Shown: positions 23,984 to 36,821 of the stretch, in pieces
How positions within the stretch are numbered: position 1 is the first letter of the stretch
How the letters are laid out: each line of letters starts with the position of its first letter
NCBI RefSeq assembly: GCF_000149955.1
Contig: NC_030986.1
Coordinates: 1,375,148 to 1,439,147 of the forward strand
Length of the DNA stretch: 64,000 nt
Reading direction: 5' to 3'
Source of the DNA: Fusarium oxysporum f. sp. lycopersici 4287
Taxonomy: Eukaryota > Ascomycota > Sordariomycetes > Hypocreales > Nectriaceae
Program-made: the position numbers and the translations under genes
The notes under the pieces: model-generated
Told to the model about the DNA's origin: nothing
Databases searched by the model: none
What the model saw: the letters and a program-made list of their open reading frames with translations, nothing else

Positions 23984-25220
23984 GACAGCCGGGTCAAGAC
24001 GCGGTCGCGTCAAGCTGTTAGGTGTTGCTATCGATGTTGTATTGACTTCACATTTCCAGGACAACCTTAAGTTTCCTCTTACGAAATGGCGGGGCACTTC
24101 CCGCCATAAACGCGCTGAAGCGCCTAATAGCCGCCATTGGTGGGAACCCGTTGTCGAAACAATGCAACATCACAAGCTTCATAAAATGTTAATGAGTTGA
24201 AGGATTTGACAGGGTTCTTGATCAAAAAGTGATATGTGAATTATGAGACTTGAGTTTGGCTGGCTGTAAGCATCTCCGGTCGACCAAACACTACTTCAAA
24301 CACGGCTGAATATTTTTCAGCGGCTGGGTCGGCTTGACATGAGCGGTTTACAGCAGAGGGCAACACCTTGCTTGTTCTAGACTCATGCCTCTGATCTGGG
24401 AAATGAAACCCCCAAAGAGCCACTGCAACTCTGTCGATCTGAAATTGAACTTAACTCACCGCCTGGAGCCAAGCTTATGATTTCCTTTCGGAGACTTTCT
24501 GATACGGTCAACAATGAGGCTGCAGGGAGAGTCGGTGGTTTATTCATTTTGTTTGGTAACCAAATTATCGATTGCCGTGTGCTGTGCCTTGTTCTGCTTC
24601 AGCATTGGATGGATGGTATCTCGACAAACTCCTGCAACGTCGCTTGCACTACGGCCCTGTACCGTACAGCGCTAGACCCTTGCTTCATGCAAAGAATTCG
24701 TTCCATACCTTTGTAGGTAAAGTAGCTCGTAAATTACCTGTAGCGAAACTCGAGTTGGACATCGGAAGAAGTCGGAATCAGGAGTGGGAGGCTCCCTATC
24801 CCTAGCAAGCAGTGAGCACAGCAAAGCATCCATAGCAACTCCGGAATTTGACCGCAAAGACCATCGGCCTCTCTCCGTCGGCCTCGAATTGAATGAGGAT
24901 TTTTGTTTTTGCTCTGGGTCTTCGGGGATCGGGAAGTTGGACTCTGGGCATCTCTGGTCCATAGGCTGAATGAGGCAATGTCTACGGATTGACGGCTCCG
25001 CAAGGCCGTAATGGAGATGCACTACACTTACTGCAGACAGCCCAGCCTAACAGCGCAGACTACAGCAACAGCAGCAATAAGAGAAGCACAGGTTACATGA
25101 GATGCCGTTTAGCACCGCCGAACTCGCTGTGGTCCACAAGAAGTCTCCGCTCAAGGCAAATCAGCCATCCACCCCGTCCTCATCGACAACCCACCCGAGG
25201 ACTCTCTCATCGTCCAGACC
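23984..25220. other. Intergenic left of the second gap, no firm gene
   Basis: No domain or splice-supported gene is visible. The last 120 bp before the gap are open in more than one frame, for example one starting MPFSTAELAVVHKKSP at 25102 and another reading HPVLIDNPPEDSLIVQT. A gene may therefore enter the gap, but this cannot be decided. Confidence 0.45.
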
Positions 25221-25907
25221 NNNNNNNNNNNNNNNNNNNNNNNNNNNNNNNNNNNNNNNNNNNNNNNNNNNNNNNNNNNNNNNNNNNNNNNNNNNNNNNN
25301 NNNNNNNNNNNNNNNNNNNNNNNNNNNNNNNNNNNNNNNNNNNNNNNNNNNNNNNNNNNNNNNNNNNNNNNNNNNNNNNNNNNNNNNNNNNNNNNNNNNN
25401 NNNNNNNNNNNNNNNNNNNNNNNNNNNNNNNNNNNNNNNNNNNNNNNNNNNNNNNNNNNNNNNNNNNNNNNNNNNNNNNNNNNNNNNNNNNNNNNNNNNN
25501 NNNNNNNNNNNNNNNNNNNNNNNNNNNNNNNNNNNNNNNNNNNNNNNNNNNNNNNNNNNNNNNNNNNNNNNNNNNNNNNNNNNNNNNNNNNNNNNNNNNN
25601 NNNNNNNNNNNNNNNNNNNNNNNNNNNNNNNNNNNNNNNNNNNNNNNNNNNNNNNNNNNNNNNNNNNNNNNNNNNNNNNNNNNNNNNNNNNNNNNNNNNN
25701 NNNNNNNNNNNNNNNNNNNNNNNNNNNNNNNNNNNNNNNNNNNNNNNNNNNNNNNNNNNNNNNNNNNNNNNNNNNNNNNNNNNNNNNNNNNNNNNNNNNN
25801 NNNNNNNNNNNNNNNNNNNNNNNNNNNNNNNNNNNNNNNNNNNNNNNNNNNNNNNNNNNNNNNNNNNNNNNNNNNNNNNNNNNNNNNNNNNNNNNNNNNN
25901 NNNNNNN
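25221..25907. other. Assembly gap (687 N)
   Basis: Run of N in an otherwise sparse region. The long open frames crossing it are artefacts of translating N. Confidence 1.
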
Positions 25908-28900
25908 GGCACGCTTTGGCTGCCGTGTGTGTGTGGGTGTACGGCACAAGCTTGTTCCGTTTTAGTGCACCTGGAGAGATAGTAAACGGTGGTTGGCTCG
26001 AGATAAGAAACGACTCGGCTTTGGAGACTCTGATTGGTCGTCTCTCCCAATTTTATGTTGTCCATCTTTTGACTGTGAATCTGTGAGATAATGGGGTGAC
26101 GGCGATGAACATCACACGTGTAAGTGCCTCCCATCAACGATCCAAGGCGCTGACTCTGACTCCGAGAACCAAAACGCTCAGGTTGGGGGTCCATGTCCTC
26201 GGCTGACTCTCAGATGCGCTCGGCGACTCTCAGAAACATCCCGAGATCCCAGGGCATAATTTCAAAATTCAACTCCACTATGCAGTGTGGCCTGCTTCTC
26301 ACGCGAGTCCAAGAGGGATATTCCATAGCGGCAATGGCCGTAAATGAGGCAAATAACAGGACAGGGAAACGACTCTAGTTATTTCGAACGTTGTAGTGCT
26401 TGCGTCGACGCGGCATACTGACAGGCAGAGACAAGCAAGACAAGGTGGAAGATCATAGCCAGCCTAGAGCCTAGATGATAGTCACTTCACGTACCACACC
26501 AAATTACAACAAATGAGTATAACGTAGCGATAATCTGGCGTTTGCATGTACGTAGGGACACTGGTTAAGGTAGTGGCACACGGACGGAATCACATCTCAA
26601 ATCTCGCACAGAGGATCCAGATGCAACACCAGCATCCAGCTACTCGGACTGAAGTGCAGTGTAGGTAGTGCAGGATGGGGGTTGATAGACGAATCAGGCC
26701 CATCTCAAGCTCCCCCGCGCAGCATCTGTACGTCAAAGGTCCCGCCCCAGGTTCACAAGCACGCTGATGCTCATGGCTCATGGCTCCTCAGTAACTGCTT
26801 CTAGAGACGAGACAACGTGGGCGCGACATCGGACTAGCTGGGCTTTGAAAATGGCAAGCCATGATTGGTGTCGCAAGTTGAGAGGTTGAGCTGATCCCTG
26901 CAGAGGAAGGTTTAACGTTCCAGCCGGCGTCGCACCGATTAGCAGCATCTTCCAGCCATTCGGCGCCATCCACTCAGACCCTGGCGCCCTAGACACCCTA
27001 ATCCATGAACTCGAGGCGCTGGTCGGGAGTCAGAGTGCGGTCGTAAGTGGTTGGCTCGTCGTTAGCGGCAAAGCAGTCCATCCCTCGGCCGTATTTCTCT
27101 TACACGAAACCATGTTGCAAAGCTATTCACAGATTGACAGCTTGGCGGATAGATATGCGATAATAGGTAGCTGTAGCTGCCTATTAGCCTATGCTTGATT
27201 GGACGCAATAACGAGAGCATGTCCTCTCCGCGTCGGTTAAACAGATCAGATTAGGCTCCAGGAATGCGGAGAGCGGAGCATAGCGGAGAGGAGCGATTTC
27301 AACGGAAAACAGGAGCGGCGGATGGTATTGCGGCTATGGTCCAGGGCGGGGACGTTGGAGAGGAAACAACAGCAAATGAGGCCATTCATGAAGGTTGATA
27401 TTTGTATTAGAAACAAATTGACTGGCTGTAGGAGGCTGACCGAGCTACTGACCGCTAAACTACAATCTTACGGGGTTGCAGATGGAACGCACCTAGTTGT
27501 CAGGTCAGGTCAATGGAGGAGGTTCAGAAAGTCAGGCAACGATCACGGAGTGGGTTGATTCACAACGCGGGGAGTAAATACTATTATGAGGGGATCCATG
27601 GGGAATTACGGAGTACCCTGTTAATTAATCAGGATACCGCCTGTATCGAAACAAATACATCTTGCCACTATTCGATTGAGCGACGTGTATCCTTTTTTTC
27701 GAAGACGTAGTTGTTGGCAGATCTCAACCCTCCAAGTCTGTAGATCAGAAATAGAGGGCTGCAACAACACATTTCCCATTCTGACTCGTCTAATTTGCTG
27801 CGTTGTGCATCTCCTAGTACATTGATATTCAAAAAGATGTGCGTTTGCTTTCGCCTCCAAAGAGGAATCTGCCGAGGATGCAGGCCGATCTACGGAGGAG
27901 GGTGAGCGGAACACAGCGGACGGGCGCACCTCAAGGCTTAAGTCGAGGGCTTCAAAACTGAGTTCGGAGGAATTTCCGAAGCGTGAGAACGGCAAGTCCG
28001 TAAGATGATTCTGAATAAAAAGGATAGAAAAACAAGGGATAGTGGTATGGATAGCTGGGATTTGATACAAGGAGTCAAGGTGTTGAACGAATCGCGGAGT
28101 ATGGAACGACATGCACAACATGGTAAATTTGGAGAATAACACGATGCTTGAACAATAGGCCATCCTGAGGCTTTAGCAACCCTTACAATTTGTGTAACCA
28201 GCATGTCAGCGGAAGAGATGCCGAGAGTAAGAGGTGAGACGAAAAGTCCTGAGCTTCCTAATGTTGATACATTTGAAAGGTGATGTTGCTCAAACAGTGG
28301 CATGTCAATGATGGGAGCGTCGTACAAATGCCTGTAACCTCAGTTGCTTGCGGCTGTTTCCTGGCATGTGCGTTTTCCTCCTCCTCTTCTCCCCCAATTC
28401 CCGTCTACTCTACTGCATGGAAACGGTAGGGAAATGGGGCCACGGTAGGGTCTATGCCGTGCGCCCACCTCGAGTTCGGAGCCAGCACGCCGAAGACAGA
28501 CTCTCAAAAGATTATAAGTGAATGACGGCTTGTAAGGGCTGTTATCCTTTTAGAATTGTATTAAGGATGAGGTTGGGGAAAAGCAGAGCTAAGCAGTACA
28601 CAAAGAGGAATTATAGAAAGTCAGCTTTCATGTGAAATACCATTTCTTGACGTCCATTAAACCTAACTTTTGTGTCTACAGAGGGTGCTCTTCAAGCCAT
28701 CAACATCATCAACATCATCGGTCCCCCCACTGCGCTATGCACAACCCCGGTATCTCGCTCTGACGCCGCATTCTCGACCTCGACCATAGGCTCTCTCTTC
28801 AAGCCCTATTCAAGATGCACGCCCCTACCGAACTAGCTTTCCCCCTCATATACACCCCTCTCCCTGGCGGGTTCCTTCCCTTCACGCACGCCGTAGCCGC

Positions 28901-30375
28901 TCCATTGGATTTTTTTTTTTGGTGTTCGCTTGTCCATTTCCCTTTCGCGGGGCCTTTTTTTCTGAGCTGCTCCGAAGCTGGACCCAGTTGGATTGACTCA
29001 AGAAAAAGAGGCAGTGAACCATTGAGCTGTCGCCGTTACTGCTATAGTTACTCGAGCTGCTATTGGACTGGCCTTCGTTTGCTGGACGGCTTCGGACATC
29101 AATTCCCTTTCTCCCGTGCCCTCCACTTCCTCTCACTCTCACTCCCACTCATCTCCCGCCCATTCATAAAAGCAGAGCTGTTGCCCTCCCCCTCCAACAT
29201 TTTCTCTCCTCTTGATCTTCCCCCTACTGCCACTGCTCTGTCCTCTCGCGTTCGCCTCTCCTTAGAATCTAACGTGCCCATCCTGCCTGCTACTGCACTG
29301 CAAGCCAGTCGCCTTTTGATACCCTTTCGTTTTACGAATAACCTCTTTGGTGAAGAGGACCACCACTTGGTAAGTTTGTGATGAGCACTCCCTATCGAAA
29401 GCAACGATTTGCTGCCTGGAGCCGAACTGGATTCACTTCTGCATCTCTTACGACACCGGGTGCAGCTCCTCGACACAGAACTACCTGGATAAACGACATT
29501 CGGGCCATCGCTGCTCATTCTTGCGACCTGAACTGGCGACATACCGAAATCACATGTCTCAGACGACAAGTGAAGGCAACATTTCTAGCGGACTAGCTTC
29601 ACAGGCCTCTCCGATTGTGCTTCTCTGGCATTGGTGGCATCTGTTTCCATTTCCAACACTTGGTGGCATCGCTGCAGTGACGTCCATCCCCAGGCGCCTC
29701 TTCGGCCCCCCCTTGTCTTAGCCGCATGGCTGCATGGTTAGGTTGTTAGCATTGCACAGTCCATCATTGGCCCTGTTGCTCTAAAACATCCCACTCCAAT
29801 GCAGCCAGGACGAGGGCCCCGCCCGGCAGACCGCCGATAATTTGGTGGGTCGATGGCCCGAATAAGACAGCTCAGAAGCTTGGTCGAGAGCCTGCATTGT
29901 CTTGGAAGTGGATGCTATGAAATGGACACTTAAGCATTGTCATTACGCTGTTCGCTCGAGGGCGCTACGCAAAACCACTCAGCCAGAAACAGAGGCTGTA
30001 GTGAGAGCTGCGGGCGCAATTTGGCGGGGCATATTCTCTGGTGACTTTGAGTTATCGTCAGATTTCCTTATCTCTACCCGATGCCGGAGCCACCAGCTTT
30101 TTTATTTTTATTAGCGACCCCTCAATGAACAGCAAATCCTGGACTGCCTCGGCCAACCTTTCGGAACCTGTTTGAGCTCACCGGAACTGGTCCTGTAGCC
30201 TATTACACGCAGCGCGTTTAATTGCCGTATCTTCCTTTTACCCGTGCTAATTGATTTAATGCTAGATCTCCATTAGAGTGGCTACAGCTGCTCTTACCAA
30301 CGCGCCCCGCGATCCTACATCCCCCACCGAACTCCCCCACAACCCCACCCAAGTTCGATCGAATCCTTGCCTAGC
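25908..30375. other. Sparse region and long 5' side of the glutamate synthase gene
   Basis: No convincing complete gene. Overlapping minus-strand open frames at 27621-28163 and 27938-28327 have protein-like stretches and an acceptor-like TTACAG ahead of HLYDAPIIDMPLFEQHH, but no recognisable family. From about 28680 to 29369 the strand is strongly pyrimidine-rich, typical of a promoter and leader. A candidate leader intron is listed separately. Confidence 0.5.
29370..30276 (+). other. Candidate 5'-leader intron of the glutamate synthase gene
   Basis: A consensus donor TTG/GTAAGT at 29370 follows the pyrimidine-rich tract. A good acceptor, CCATTAG at 30270-30276, has possible branch sites GCTAAT and GCTAGA just upstream. 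The 100 bp between this acceptor and the ATG at 30376 would be the second leader exon. This is inference from splice signals only. Confidence 0.35.
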
Positions 30376-33300
30376 ATGGGCCTAAACGAGGACTTCGACG
30401 ACCGACAGATTCAAACCGAAGCCGAGCAACAACCATACATACCATATGAGTATCAGACTGAGAACAATGACTCGTGGGCTGGTGCCTTGCCGGTGAAGCA
30501 GGGTCTCTATGACCCTTCTTATGAGAAGGATGCTTGCGGTGTCGGCTTTGCTTGGTCAGTTACTACTCAGATGATCATCATAACCTCACTAACATGTTCT
30601 TAGCCACATCAAAGGCAAGCCTAGCCACAAGATTGTCAGTGATGCCCGTAACCTTCTCTGCAACATGACTCACCGTGGTGCCGTGGGATCCGATGCACGA
30701 GATGGTGATGGTGCTGGTGTCATGACATCCATCCCCCACCGGTTCTTCATCAAGAACTTTGAGAAGGAGGAGGACATTAAGCTGCCTCCCCTGGGCCAGT
30801 ACGCCGTGGGAAACCTGTTTTTTAAGCCCGACGAGGAGACTCTTCAAGAGTCCAAGAGGCAGCTGGAAGATGTTGCCGAGTCGCTGGGCCTCCGAGTCCT
30901 TGGATGGCGAAGGCCTCCTGTCGACTCGACTCTTCTAGGACCTGCTGCCAAATCGCGCGAGCCTATCATCGCTCAGCCTTTTGTTGTCCTGGCCTCTGCT
31001 TACGGTACTGGAAATGCTCCCGAGATGACCGACCCTGAGAAGTTTGACGAACGCCTGTTTGAGAGACAGCTGTACATCCTTCGAAAGCGTGCCACTCAGA
31101 GCATTGGTCTTCACAACTGGTTCTATCTCTGCTCCCTTTCAAACAAGAACATCGTTTACAAGGGTCAGCTCGCTCCCGTCCAGGTTTACTCTTACTACCA
31201 CGATCTTGTCAACGCTGATTACGAGGCCCACTTTGCTCTGGTGCACTCTCGTTTCTCTACAAACACTTTCCCCTCCTGGGACCGTGCTCAGCCTCTCCGA
31301 TGGGCTGCCCACAACGGTGAAATCAACACACTACGAGGAAACAAGAACTGGATGCGCGCCCGTGAGGGTGTCATGCAGTCTGATATCTTCAAGGAGGAGC
31401 TCGAGCAGATGTACCCCGTTGTCGAGGATGGTGGTTCCGATTCTGCTGCTTTCGATAACGTTCTCGAGCTTCTTACAATTAACGGTGTTCTCTCTCTTCC
31501 CGAAGCTGTTATGCTCATGGTTCCTGAGGCCTGGCAAGGCAACCAGCACATGGACCCCAAGAAGGCTGCATTCTACGAGTGGGCTGCTTGCCAGATGGAG
31601 CCTTGGGATGGCCCTGCTCTGTTCACATTCGCCGATGGCCGATACTGTGGTGCCAACCTTGACCGAAATGGTCTCCGACCTTGCCGTTTCTACGTGATGG
31701 ACGATGACCGTATCATCTGTGCTTCTGAGGTCGGAACTATCCCCGTCGAGCCCGAGACTGTCATCCAGAAGGGTCGTCTGCAGCCCGGTCGTATGTTGTT
31801 GGTCGATACACAGGCTGGTCGCATCATTGATGACAAGGAGTTGAAGGAGGCTGTTTCGAGTCGATATGACTTCCGAGCCTGGCTCGATAGTGAATTGATT
31901 ACTCTGCCCAAGGTCGTTGAGATCATGGAGCAGGCCCTGGACCTTGCACCCAAGCTTGATGACAAGGCTATCCAGGCTGACCCCCTTCTCCTCTCCTACG
32001 GTTATACCCATGAGCAGGTTTCCCTATTACTCGCTCCTATGGCCGCTGATGAGAAGGAAGCTCTGGGATCCATGGGTAACGATGCTCCCCTTGCTTGCCT
32101 GACACAGGCTCCTCGTCTCCTCTATGATTACTTCCGACAGCTCTTTGCTCAGGTCACTAACCCTCCCATTGATCCTATCCGAGAGTCCATTGTCATGTCT
32201 CTTGAATGTTATGTTGGTCCCCAGGGTAACCTGCTGGAGATGGACGCTTCCCAGTGCGGTCGTCTTCTGCTTCCCAGCCCCATCCTCTCGATCGAGGAGT
32301 TCAATGCCGTCAAGAACATGTCCAACAAGTATTCCGATTGGACTGTCAAGACTATTGATCTGACCTTCCCCAAGAACCAAGGTGTTCAGGGCTATATCAA
32401 GCATCTCGATGAGATCTGTAACGAGGCCTCCGCCGCCATCGAGGCTCGTGACCGTGTTATTGTCCTTTCCGACCGCAACACCTCGGCTGACCGCGTGCCT
32501 GTTTCCGCTGTCCTCGCTTCTGCTATGGTTCACCATCACCTTGTCAGCAACAAGTGGCGATCCATGGTTGCTCTCGTTGTCGAGACCGCTGAGGCTCGTG
32601 AGGTTCACCACATGTGTGTCCTCCTCGGTTACGGTGCTGATGCCATCAACCCCTACCTTGCTATGGAGTGCATTCTCAAGTTGAACCGTGAGGGTTTGAT
32701 CAAGAAGAAGACTACCAATGAGACTCTTATCCGTAACTACAAGCACTCCTGTGATGGTGGTATTCTCAAGGTCATGAGTAAGATGGGTATCTCTACTCTC
32801 GCCTCTTACAAGGGTGCCCAGATTTTCGAAATCCTGGGTCTTGATGAGACAGTTGTTGAGCGATGTTTCAGGGGTACTGCTTCTCGTATCCAGGGTATGA
32901 CTTTCGAGCTCATTGCTGAGGAGGCATTCCGATTCCACGAGCGTGGTTTCCCCACCCGTGAGACTATCCTCCCCTCTGGTCTTCCTGAGTCTGGCGAGTA
33001 CCACTGGCGAGATGGTGGTGAGCCCCACGTCAACGACCCTACCTCGATTGCCAACATCCAGGATGCCGTTCGCACCAAGAATGACAAGTCCTACGAGGCT
33101 TACTCCCGCTCCGAGTATGAGCAGATCAAGAACTGTACCCTCCGTGGTCTTCTTGACTTCAAGTTTGAGGACTGCACTCCTGTCCCTATCGACCAGGTCG
33201 AGCCTTGGACTGACATCGTCCGTCGCTTCTGCACTGGCGCCATGTCGTACGGTTCCATCTCCATGGAGTCCCACTCTACTCTTGCCGTTGCCATGAACCG

Positions 33301-36300
33301 TCTTGGTGGCAAGTCCAACACTGGTGAGGGTGGTGAAGATCCTGAGCGGTCTCAACGTATGCCTAACGGTGACACCATGCGTTCTGCCATCAAGCAGGTC
33401 GCTTCTGGTCGTTTCGGTGTCACTTCTGCCTACCTTGCTGACTCCGACGAGCTTCAGATCAAGATGGCTCAGGGTGCCAAGCCTGGTGAGGGTGGTGAGC
33501 TTCCTGGCCACAAGGTGTCCAAGTCTATTGCTCGCACCCGTCACTCCACCCCTGGTGTCGGTCTTATCTCGCCTCCTCCTCACCACGACATTTACTCCAT
33601 TGAGGATCTCAAGCAGCTGATCTACGATCTTAAGTGCTCCAGCCCTCGATCCCGAGTCTCCGTCAAGCTTGTGTCTGAGGTCGGTGTCGGTATCGTCGCC
33701 TCTGGTGTCGCCAAGGCCAAGGCCGATCACATCCTGATCTCTGGTCACGATGGTGGTACTGGTGCCTCTCGATGGACTGGTATCAAGTACGCTGGTCTCC
33801 CTTGGGAGTTGGGTCTGGCTGAGACTCACCAAACTCTGGTACTTAACGATCTTCGTGGTCGTGTTGTTGTCCAGACTGATGGCCAGCTCAAGACTGGTCG
33901 TGATGTTGCCCTGGCTTGTCTGCTTGGTGCTGAAGAATGGGGCTTTGCTACCGCTCCTCTCATCGCTATGGGCTGTGTCTTCATGCGCAAGTGCCATCTG
34001 AACACTTGCCCAGTTGGTATCGCTACCCAGGATCCTGAGCTTCGCAAGAAGTTCACTGGAACTCCCGAGCACGTCATCAACTTCTTCTACTATGTTGCCA
34101 ACGAGCTCCGAGCCATCATGGCCCAGCTCGGTTTCCGAACCATCAACGAGATGGTTGGTCACGTCGAGGTCCTCAAGATGCGTGATGACCTTCGAACCAA
34201 CAAGACAGCCAACATTGACCTGTCTCTCCTCCTGACACCGGCACACAAGCTCCGACCTGGTGTTGCCACCTTCAACGTCCGAAAGCAGGACCACAAGCTC
34301 CACGTCCGACTCGATAACAAGCTTATCTCCGAGTCTGAGTTGACTCTCGACAAGGGTCTCCCCTCCAGAATCGAGTGTGACATCGTCAACACTGACCGAG
34401 CAATGGGTACTTCCCTTTCTTACCACATCTCCAAGCGATACGGCGAGGCTGGACTGCCCATGGACACTGTCCATGTTAATATCAAGGGCTCCGCTGGCCA
34501 GTCTTTCGGTGCTTTCCTCGCTCCTGGTGTCACTCTTGAGCTCGAGGGTGATGCCAACGATTATGTCGGCAAGGGCTTGTCTGGTGGTCGTCTGATCATC
34601 TACCCTCCCCGCTCCGCTGTCTTCAAGTCGGAGGAGAACATCCTCATTGGCAACACTTGCTTGTACGGTGCTACTACTGGTACTTGCTTCTTCCGTGGTG
34701 TTGCTGCCGAGCGATTCGCTGTACGAAACTCAGGTGCTACCGCCGTTGTTGAGGGTGTTGGTGACCACGGTTGTGAGTACATGACTGGCGGTCGCGTTGT
34801 TGTTCTTGGATCTACTGGTCGCAACTTTGCTGCTGGTATGTCTGGTGGTATTGCCTACATCTTGGATGTTCATGGTGATTTCCACTCCAAGCTCAACGGC
34901 GAGATGGTCGAGGCCAGTGGTCTTGAAGACCCTGCTGAGATTGCTTTCGTTCGCGGTCTCATTGAGGATCATCACCACTACACTGGCTCCGAGCGCGCAG
35001 CTCGCATCCTGGTTGACTTTAACCGAGCTCTTCCTCGATTCATCAAGATTCTCCCTGTTGACTACAAGCGTGTCCTCGAGGAAGAGGCTGCCAAGGCTGC
35101 TGAGGCCAAACGTGCTGAGTACAACCTTCCTGCTGTCTCTGGTGTCCAGCACAAGAAGTCCGAGAAGGTTGCCAAGCTCCAGGATCTCGAGGAGGCTGTT
35201 GGTGACAACGCTGCCGAGAAGAAGCGTGCCCTTGTTCTCGACAAGACTCGAGGCTTCAAGATGTACAAGCGCCGCCAGGAGAAGTACCGACCTGTCAACT
35301 CTCGTCTCAAGGATTGGGCTGAGCTGAGCTCTCGTCTGGACGAGGACGAGCTCAAATACCAGTCAGCCCGTTGCATGGACTGCGGTGTTCCTTTCTGTCA
35401 GTCCGAGACTGGTTGCCCTATCTCCAACATCATCCCTAAATGGAACGAATTGGTGTTCCAGAACCAGTGGAAGGATGCTCTCAACCGTCTCCTCATGACC
35501 AACAACTTCCCCGAGTTCACTGGCCGTGTTTGCCCGGCTCCTTGTGAGGGTGCTTGTGTCTTAGGTATCAACGAGGACCCTGTTGGTATTAAGTCTATTG
35601 AGTGCGCCATCATTGACCGTGGCTTCGAGATGGGATGGATGGTTCCTCAGCCTCCCAAGGTCCGGACTGGCAAGACTGTCGCGATCATTGGATCCGGCCC
35701 TGCTGGTCTGGCCGCTGCTGATCAGCTCAACCGTGCCGGTCACCTCGTTACTGTCTACGAGCGAGCTGACCGTCTTGGAGGTCTTCTTATGTATGGTATT
35801 CCCAACATGAAGCTCGACAAGCGTATTGTCAAGCGCCGTACCGATTTCATGGCCTCTGAGGGTATTATTTTCAAGACTGGCGTTGCTGTTGGCGAGGAGG
35901 GTCACCCCTCTCTCAACGACCTCCGAGCCAGCAACAGCGCCGTCGTCATTGCAACTGGTGCTACTGTTGCTCGCGACCTTCCTATCAAGGGCCGTCAGCT
36001 CGAGGGTATTCACTACGCTATGGAGTTCCTCCACAAGAACACCAAGTCTCTCCTTGACTCCGAGCTTGCTGACAACACCTACATCTCCGCCAAGGGCAAG
36101 GACGTTGTGGTCATCGGTGGTGGTGACACTGGTAACGATTGTATTGGTACTTCTCTCCGTCACGGTGCCAAGTCCGTCACCAACTTCGAGCTTCTGCCTC
36201 AACCTCCTCCTGAGCGTGCCAACGACAACCCTTGGCCTCAGTGGCCTCGTATCTACCGTGTTGATTACGGTCACACTGAGGTTCGCCAGCACACTGGCAA

Positions 36301-36821
36301 GGATCCTCGTGAGTACTGCATCATGTCTGAGGAGTTCATGGATGATGGCTCTGGCAAGGTCAAGGGCATCAACACCATCCGCGTGGAGTGGACCAAGTCT
36401 CCTAGCGGTGGTTGGGACATGAAGAAGGTTGAGGGCTCTCAGCAGTTCTTTCCTGCCGACCTCGTCCTCCTTGCCATGGGTTTCCTTGGACCTGAAGCTC
36501 GTGTTCTTGGTGACGAGATCGAGAAGGATGCTCGCAAGAATGTCAAGACTGCCCCCGGCAAGTACAGCACCAACCTCGAGGGCGTCTTCGCTGCTGGTGA
36601 CGCCCGCCGCGGACAATCTCTCATTGTCTGGTAAGTTTTAACTACATCTATCCACTTGAAGAAACATCATTAACAAATGTCTCAGGGGTATCAACGAAGG
36701 ACGCCAGGCTGCTCGCGAGATTGATCTTTATCTTGAGAAGTACACCAACCTGCCTGTTACTGGTGGTATCACCAAGCGCACTGCGCAGGAGATTTTCAGC
36801 CAGATCAAGGTCGAGGCTTGA
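30376..36821 (+). CDS. GLT1: NADH-dependent glutamate synthase (GOGAT), fused alpha and beta parts
   Basis: Exons 30376-30554, 30604-36630 and 36686-36821 give 2113 residues, the usual fungal length. The enzyme makes two glutamates from glutamine and 2-oxoglutarate using NADH, and works with glutamine synthetase in ammonium assimilation. A 53-residue leader precedes Cys54 (DACGVGF), the N-terminal nucleophile of the mature glutaminase domain. The glutaminase domain (about 54-480), central domain, FMN/synthase domain (about 870-1240) and GXGXG helix domain (about 1310-1510) follow in order. The 3Fe-4S ligands are C1184, C1190 and C1195 (C-x5-C-x4-C). The beta part starts near 1600, with 4Fe-4S cysteines in CMDCGVPFC (C1650 on) and CPAPCEGAC, an FAD motif GSGPAG at about 1756 and a dinucleotide motif GGGDTGND at about 1898. 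No residue looks abnormal. Codon use is strongly biased, as in a highly expressed gene; this also creates a false antisense open frame of 815 codons. Confidence 0.98.

Noticed and set aside
24989..26194. Long open frames across the 687-N gap on both strands
   Set aside because: They consist almost entirely of translated N and say nothing about coding.
28815..29381. 188-codon open frame upstream of GLT1
   Set aside because: The stretch is pyrimidine-rich promoter or leader sequence giving Ser/Leu/Pro/Phe codons; no domain, and its end is at the candidate leader-intron donor.
32027..34474. Antisense open frame of 815 codons opposite GLT1
   Set aside because: It lies wholly inside the glutamate synthase exon, has a repetitive Ser/Leu/Val/Thr composition typical of a mirror of biased codons, and no domain. 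Other long antisense frames at 35561-36616 and 39516-40193 have the same cause.
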